From Dehalococcoidia bacterium (GTDB taxonomy: Bacteria; Chloroflexota; Dehalococcoidia; Dehalococcoidales; JAUWYK01), in NCBI GenBank assembly GCA_030615865.1, contig JAUWYK010000034.1:1-18989 (forward strand): a stretch of DNA of 18,989 bases. The letters are read 5' to 3'. The notes below the pieces were generated by a model, which was not told the origin of the DNA, made no database searches, and saw only the letters and a list, made by a program, of their open reading frames with translations. The position numbers and the translations under genes were made by a program. Position 1 is the stretch's first letter, and the number at the start of each line of letters is the position of its first letter. Shown piece after piece: positions 14,806 to 18,989 of this stretch.

Positions 14806-16389
14806 ATGGTAGGAAAAGATAAGCAAATCAAGGACAAGTTACTAGCCGAGTTACGAGAGCGCCGAGAAAGGGTTGAGGAGATGGGGGGAAGGAAAAATGT
14901 GGAAAGACAGAAAAAGCGAGGTAAGTTAACGGCGCGCCAGCGAATAGAGGCGCTGTTAGATAAGGGAACCTTCCATGAGATAGGCATGTTTGCCAAGCAT
15001 AGAGGCACTGCTCTCGGTATGGAGGAAGTAACTATCCCCGCCGACGCAGTGATTACCGGCTATGGAGCGATTAATGGGAGGAAAGTTTACATCTTTTCTC
15101 AAGACTTCACCAGCATAGGTGGAACCTTATCAGAAATACACGCCAAAAAGATCTGCAATATCATTGATAGTGCTATAAGGAATGGCTGTCCTATTATCGG
15201 GATAAATGATTCGGGGGGAGCCAGGATTCAGGATGGCGTGGATGCCCTGTCTGGTTATGGGCAAATCTTTTACCGAAATACATTAGCCTCTGGAGTTGTC
15301 CCCCAGATATGTGCCATTATTGGTCCCTGCGCCGGAGGTGCTGTATATTCTCCAGCACTGATGGACTTCATATTTATGGTTAAAGGCATAAGTTACGCCT
15401 TTATCACCGGACCGAGAGTGATTAAGGCGGTAATGGGACAGGAGATTAGCGAAGAAGAGCTTGGCGGTGCCATTGTGGCTCAGCAAAAGGCAGGGGTTGT
15501 TTGTCGCTCTGAAAACAGTGAGCAGGAATGCCTGCAAAGTATAAGGGAGCTGCTGAGCTATCTGCCATCAAGTAATAGAGAGAATCCTAGACGGGTTGAT
15601 TGGGGGGATGTTCCAGATAGGATAGATGCGACCATATTTGATATTGTCCCGGCGGACTCAAGGAAGCCATATGATATGCATAAGATAATTGAGCGGGTAT
15701 TTGACCAGGGAGGAGACGGGAAGAAAAACTACTTTGAGCTATTCCCCCAGTTTGCCACCAATATAATTACCTGTTTCTCCAGACTGAATGGGTGGTCGGT
15801 CGGTATAATAGCTAACCAACCGATGTCAAAGGCAGGATGTTTGGACATTGATGCCTGTGATAAGGCTTCCCGGTTTATCAGGTTTTGTGACGCCTTTAAT
15901 ATCCCGCTTATTAATCTGGTTGATGTGCCCGGATATTTACCGGGAACGGACCAGGAATGGGGCGGAATAATAAGACACGGAGCCAAGATGCTTTATGCTT
16001 ATTCGGAGGCTACGGTACCAAAGATAACCATCACTATCAGAAAGGCATATGGAGGCTCCTATCTTGGAATGTGTAGTAAGGATTTAGGCGCTGATACTGT
16101 ACTCTGCTGGCCTACTACTGAACTGGCGGTAATGGGACCAGAGGGAGCCGCCGCCATAATATTTAGAACCGAGTTAGACAAGGCAGAGGATAAAGAGAAA
16201 CTGCTGGCGGAGAAGATAAGGGAATACAGAACTACATTTGCCAACCCATATAAAGCAGCAGAACACCTCCACGTTGATGATATCATTGAGCCAGCGGAAA
16301 CAAGGCCAAGGCTTATCCAGGCATTAGAAACTGCAATAGATAAAATGGAAGAAAGACCTAAAAAGAAGCACGGTATTATACCAACATAA
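14806..16389 (+). CDS. Acyl-CoA carboxyltransferase (propionyl-CoA carboxylase beta / methylmalonyl-CoA decarboxylase alpha)
   Basis: 527 residues from ATG 14806, with GGGGAG 8 nt upstream. The crotonase-fold carboxyltransferase has both oxyanion-hole halves: SGGARIQDGVDALSGYG in the N half with GPCAGGAVYSPALMDF, and LVDVPGYLPGTDQEWGGIIRHGAK then KAYGGSYLGMCSKDLGAD in the C half. It moves a carboxyl group between biotin and propionyl-CoA/methylmalonyl-CoA. Sequence alone does not separate an ATP-dependent carboxylase, a Na+-pumping decarboxylase or a transcarboxylase. Biotin carboxylase, biotin carrier and the membrane decarboxylase subunit are not in this window, so the partner must be elsewhere. 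It is cotranscribed with the mutase, epimerase and succinyl-CoA ligase genes. Confidence 0.88.
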   Translation: MVGKDKQIKDKLLAELRERRERVEEMGGRKNVERQKKRGKLTARQRIEALLDKGTFHEIGMFAKHRGTALGMEEVTIPADAVITGYGAINGRKVYIFSQDFTSIGGTLSEIHAKKICNIIDSAIRNGCPIIGINDSGGARIQDGVDALSGYGQIFYRNTLASGVVPQICAIIGPCAGGAVYSPALMDFIFMVKGISYAFITGPRVIKAVMGQEISEEELGGAIVAQQKAGVVCRSENSEQECLQSIRELLSYLPSSNRENPRRVDWGDVPDRIDATIFDIVPADSRKPYDMHKIIERVFDQGGDGKKNYFELFPQFATNIITCFSRLNGWSVGIIANQPMSKAGCLDIDACDKASRFIRFCDAFNIPLINLVDVPGYLPGTDQEWGGIIRHGAKMLYAYSEATVPKITITIRKAYGGSYLGMCSKDLGADTVLCWPTTELAVMGPEGAAAIIFRTELDKAEDKEKLLAEKIREYRTTFANPYKAAEHLHVDDIIEPAETRPRLIQALETAIDKMEERPKKKHGIIPT

Positions 16390-16391
16390 AA

Positions 16392-17519
16392 ATGAAGCTC
16401 TTTGAGTTTGAAGCTAAAAACATATTGACCGGGTATGGGATACCAATTCCCAAGGGTAATATCGCTAGCAATTCGGATGAAGCTGAGGCAATAGCCAGGG
16501 AGATAGGTAAAGCTGTAGTATTAAAAGCGCAAATCCCGGTTTCCGGCAGAGGCAAGGCTGGTGGAATAATGTTTGCCAATGACGCTACTGAGGCTAAAAA
16601 TATTGCCTCAAATCTCATTGGCAGCATTATCAACGGGAGTATAGTAGGCAGTTTATTAGTTGAAGAAAAGATAGATATAGTTGAACAGTTTTATGCCTCG
16701 GTGGCTATAGACAGGCAAGCCAAGGCATATATTATCCTGGCTTCTACTAGTGGTGGAATTGATATCGAAGAGATTGCTCTAGCCTCTCCAGAGAAAATAT
16801 CAAGGTATTGGGTCGACCCTGCTGCCGGCTTCGGTAGGTCAGACGCAATGGAGATGATAAGCGGATTCAATATCAACAAAGATGATGCTACCAAGTTTGC
16901 CTCTATCATTGATACTCTGTATAAGGTTGCCATGGACTATGACGCCGAACTAGTTGAGATAAATCCTTTAGCCAAGACAGCTTCAGGTGAATTCATAGCT
17001 GCTGATGCTGGAATAATAGTAGATGATAACGCCCTTTTCAGGCATCCTGAATTCAAGGATAGAGGTTCTCTAAGAGTAGACGATACCCCGAGGGAAGCTG
17101 AAGCCAGACAACAAAAACTAGCCTATGTAGACCTATCCGGGGATATAGGCGTTATTGGCAATGGTGCCGGCTTAGTTATGGCAACAATGGACCTTGTTCA
17201 CCTCTTTGGTGGTAAGCCGGCAAACTTCCTAGATATAGGTGGTGGTGCTCAAGCCGAGATTATTAAAAGAGGGGTTACGCTGGTCATGTCGAAGCCAGAG
17301 GTAAAGGCAGTCGTTATAAATATTCTCGGCGGAATAACAAGGTGTGATATAGTCGGCCAAGGAATTATTGACGCCCTCAATGAGTCAGCGGTAAAAAAGC
17401 CCATAGCGGTAAGGATGATTGGCACCAATGAAGAAGAAGGCATCCAGATATTACGTCAGGCTGGAGTTCATGCCTACTCCAATATGGAAGAGGCTGTTGA
17501 ACAGGTCCTAAAACTATAG
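16392..17519 (+). CDS. sucC: Succinyl-CoA ligase (ADP/GDP-forming) beta subunit
   Basis: 375 residues, slightly shorter than the common 385-390. The ATP-grasp half begins MKLFEFEAKNILTGYGIPIP and has GRGKAGGI; the preceding segment is KAQIPVS rather than the common KAQVHAG. AELVEINPLA gives the nucleotide-metal region. The C-terminal half has NGAGLVMATMDLVHLFGG, FLDIGGGA and NILGGITRCD. It joins CoA transfer to substrate-level phosphorylation between succinyl-CoA and succinate. It begins 2 bp after the carboxyltransferase stop, without a strong ribosome site. Malate-CoA ligase is a close relative and cannot be fully excluded, but the mutase neighbours favour succinate. Confidence 0.88.
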   Translation: MKLFEFEAKNILTGYGIPIPKGNIASNSDEAEAIAREIGKAVVLKAQIPVSGRGKAGGIMFANDATEAKNIASNLIGSIINGSIVGSLLVEEKIDIVEQFYASVAIDRQAKAYIILASTSGGIDIEEIALASPEKISRYWVDPAAGFGRSDAMEMISGFNINKDDATKFASIIDTLYKVAMDYDAELVEINPLAKTASGEFIAADAGIIVDDNALFRHPEFKDRGSLRVDDTPREAEARQQKLAYVDLSGDIGVIGNGAGLVMATMDLVHLFGGKPANFLDIGGGAQAEIIKRGVTLVMSKPEVKAVVINILGGITRCDIVGQGIIDALNESAVKKPIAVRMIGTNEEEGIQILRQAGVHAYSNMEEAVEQVLKL

Positions 17520-17525
17520 TTGATT

Positions 17526-18395
17526 ATGAGCATTATAGTAGATGAAGATTCAAAGGTTGTGGTTCAGGGTATAACCGGGAATGAAGGTAGATTCCACACC
17601 GCGTCAATGCTGCGCTACGGAACCAGAATAGTCGCCGGGGTGACTCCAGGCAAGGGAGGACAGCAAGTTCAAAATTTACCCGTCTATAACACGGTTTCCG
17701 AGGCAGTCAGTAACCATGGTGCTGACACATCTATTATATTCATCCCGGCTCGTTTTGCTCAAAGTGCTGTTTTTGAAGCCATTGACGCCGGCATAACGAC
17801 ACTGGTGGTTATTACCGAATTAATCCCACAAAAAGATGCCATTGAATTTATGGCTAAAGCCAATAAGATGGGTAACATAATAATCGTTGGTCCGAATACA
17901 CCCGGGGTAATAAATCCCAGCCGGAGGATACATATTGGTGTGATGCCGGTTCATGTTTTTCGTCCCGGTATCATAGGTATTGCCTCTAGAAGTGGAACTC
18001 TAACCTATGAAATTGCCTGGCACATTAGTAACACTGGCCTGGGTCAAAGCACATGTGTCGGTCTAGGTGGAGATGCTATTGTCGGGCTGGATTTTATCAA
18101 AGTCCTTGAAATGTTCAAGGATGATGAAGAAACAAAGGGTGTGGTTGTGATAGGCGAGATAGGTGGTAACGCCGAGGAATTAGCTGCTCAATACATTAAG
18201 GAAATAAACTATCCCAAACCGGTTGTAGCCTATATTGCCGGAAGATTAGCCCCTCTAGAAAAGCGCATGGGGCACGCTGGAGCCATAATTACCGGTAATG
18301 TGGGGACAGCAAAATCTAAGATTGATGCCTTCACCACGGCAAAGGTGCCTATAGCTGAAAAACCCAGCGATATAGCCAGATTGCTGAAGGTGTAA
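17526..18395 (+). CDS. sucD: Succinyl-CoA ligase alpha subunit
   Basis: 289 residues from ATG 17526; a TTG six bases upstream is ignored. The Rossmann CoA-binding domain is seen in VVVQGITGNEGRFHT and GVTPGKGGQ. The phosphorylated active-site His is in KRMGHAGAIITGNVGTA. GPNTPGVI differs from the usual GPNCPG by Thr for Cys. It forms a heteromer with the beta subunit encoded 6 bp upstream and is the last gene of the operon. In the direction of propionate oxidation it would yield ATP from succinyl-CoA made by the mutase. Confidence 0.9.
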   Translation: MSIIVDEDSKVVVQGITGNEGRFHTASMLRYGTRIVAGVTPGKGGQQVQNLPVYNTVSEAVSNHGADTSIIFIPARFAQSAVFEAIDAGITTLVVITELIPQKDAIEFMAKANKMGNIIIVGPNTPGVINPSRRIHIGVMPVHVFRPGIIGIASRSGTLTYEIAWHISNTGLGQSTCVGLGGDAIVGLDFIKVLEMFKDDEETKGVVVIGEIGGNAEELAAQYIKEINYPKPVVAYIAGRLAPLEKRMGHAGAIITGNVGTAKSKIDAFTTAKVPIAEKPSDIARLLKV

Positions 18396-18422
18396 AACCG
18401 CTCAGATATATAGCACCTTTTG
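18387..18422 (+). terminator. Weak terminator-like hairpin after sucD
   Basis: AAGGTG (18387-18392, overlapping the end of sucD) can pair with CACCTT (18414-18419), followed by TTTTGCTCAGTTTT. The loop is 21 nt and the stem short, so support is limited. Confidence 0.25.
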
Positions 18423-18443
18423 CTCAGTTTTGACTTCTCAAAT

Positions 18444-18462
18444 TGGTAATATTGTGTTACCA
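18444..18462. promoter_or_regulatory. Small inverted repeat upstream of the antiporter gene
   Basis: TGGTAA (18444-18449) and TTACCA (18457-18462) with a 7-nt spacer lie about 100 bp before the antiporter start. They could form an operator; no regulator is identified. Confidence 0.25.
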
Positions 18463-18563
18463 TAGGCAAATAAACTTGAGGATGAGCCGGCAGTTGTTGG
18501 TGCCGCGAAAAACCTGCTTAATTAAGAGAAAGTGCGCTCCAAAATAATCTACGGAAATTGCTT

Positions 18564-18989
18564 ATGCTAAGTGGTGAATTCCCAATTTGGTTGAATATCC
18601 TGCTGCTCTTAATTGGTTTGGCAATTATCACCAAAGGAGCGGATAAATTTGTAGATTCGGCAGTTGTCATCGCTGAAAGAACCTGGGTGCCAAAGGTTAT
18701 CATCGGGGCAACTATCGTCAGCCTGGGCACTACTTTGCCCGAGTTCAGCGTTTCAGTAATAGCCGGATTTCTTGACCGACCACAAACAACTATGGGGGAT
18801 GCCATTGGTTCTACCATCTGCAACATCGGACTAATTTTGGGGACTTGTCTCTTGATAAGACCGATAGTGGTTCGGCGCAAGCTCCACTGGCAGCAGGCAG
18901 CCATTATGGTACTCGGCGGCGTAGTAATTATGCTGTTATCTATTGATGGTTACTTGAGCCGTTGGGATGCCCTTATTCTAACTGCTGGA
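18564..18989 (+). CDS. Ca2+/cation antiporter (CaCA, sodium/calcium exchanger family), 5' part
   Basis: 142 codons from ATG 18564, running off the right edge. The ribosome site is weak (GGAA about 8 nt upstream). The first hydrophobic helix (IWLNILLLLIGLAIITKGAD) is followed by the alpha-1 repeat: GATIVSLGTTLPEFSVS and then GDAIGSTICNIGLILG. The acidic residue in TLPE and the GD-IGS-ICN pattern are the ion-binding hallmarks of this family. It would exchange Ca2+ or another cation for Na+ or H+ across the cytoplasmic membrane. The second alpha repeat must lie beyond the window. It is separated from sucD by 168 bp and is probably an independent transcription unit. Confidence 0.88.
   Translation, partial: MLSGEFPIWLNILLLLIGLAIITKGADKFVDSAVVIAERTWVPKVIIGATIVSLGTTLPEFSVSVIAGFLDRPQTTMGDAIGSTICNIGLILGTCLLIRPIVVRRKLHWQQAAIMVLGGVVIMLLSIDGYLSRWDALILTAG

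Overview
The window looks like the chromosome of an anaerobic bacterium, most plausibly a Dehalococcoidia-like member of the Chloroflexota. This is an inference from gene content: a heterodisulfide-reductase-type [NiFe] hydrogenase small subunit, a split cobalamin mutase, a TAXI-type TRAP transporter whose lipoprotein has a Pro/Thr linker, and a zinc-ribbon integrase remnant. No rRNA or other decisive marker is present.

Layout. (1) 1-1105, minus strand: 5' part of a hydrogenase small-subunit gene, a 450-bp gap, then a tRNA array (Gln, Leu, Gly, Leu) headed by a decayed tRNA-like sequence and a promoter-like element. (2) 1270-2978, plus strand: ATP-type PEP carboxykinase, tRNA-Arg(CCT), tRNA-Trp(CCA). 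(3) 2951-12229: a 9.2-kb island bounded by a perfect 74-bp direct repeat that begins inside the 3' end of tRNA-Trp and recurs at 12156-12229. Just inside its left end is the wreck of a tyrosine recombinase gene. The cargo is one minus-strand cluster: TAXI solute-binding lipoprotein, fused TRAP permease, uroporphyrinogen-decarboxylase-family protein, and two tandem pairs of aconitase X-like large and small (swivel) subunits. (4) 12366-18395, plus strand: a tight methylmalonyl-CoA operon (mutase large and B12 subunits, epimerase, carboxyltransferase, succinyl-CoA ligase beta and alpha). (5) 18564-end: start of a Ca2+/cation antiporter.

How it fits together. The core genes interconvert propionyl-CoA, methylmalonyl-CoA, succinyl-CoA and succinate, and PckA links the C4 pool to PEP. 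The island was inserted between the tRNAs and this operon. It appears to encode uptake of an organic acid by TAXI-TRAP and its processing by unusual enzymes.

The most unusual point is that both aconitase X-like pairs have lost the cysteine motifs that I recall as iron-sulfur ligands in the family, and the swivel subunits lack the usual active-site serine motif. The two pairs are a tandem duplication with near-identical patches between strongly diverged stretches. The UroD-like protein also lacks the usual zinc-thiol motif. Together this suggests an undescribed carboxylate-processing module; the substrate cannot be read from the sequence.
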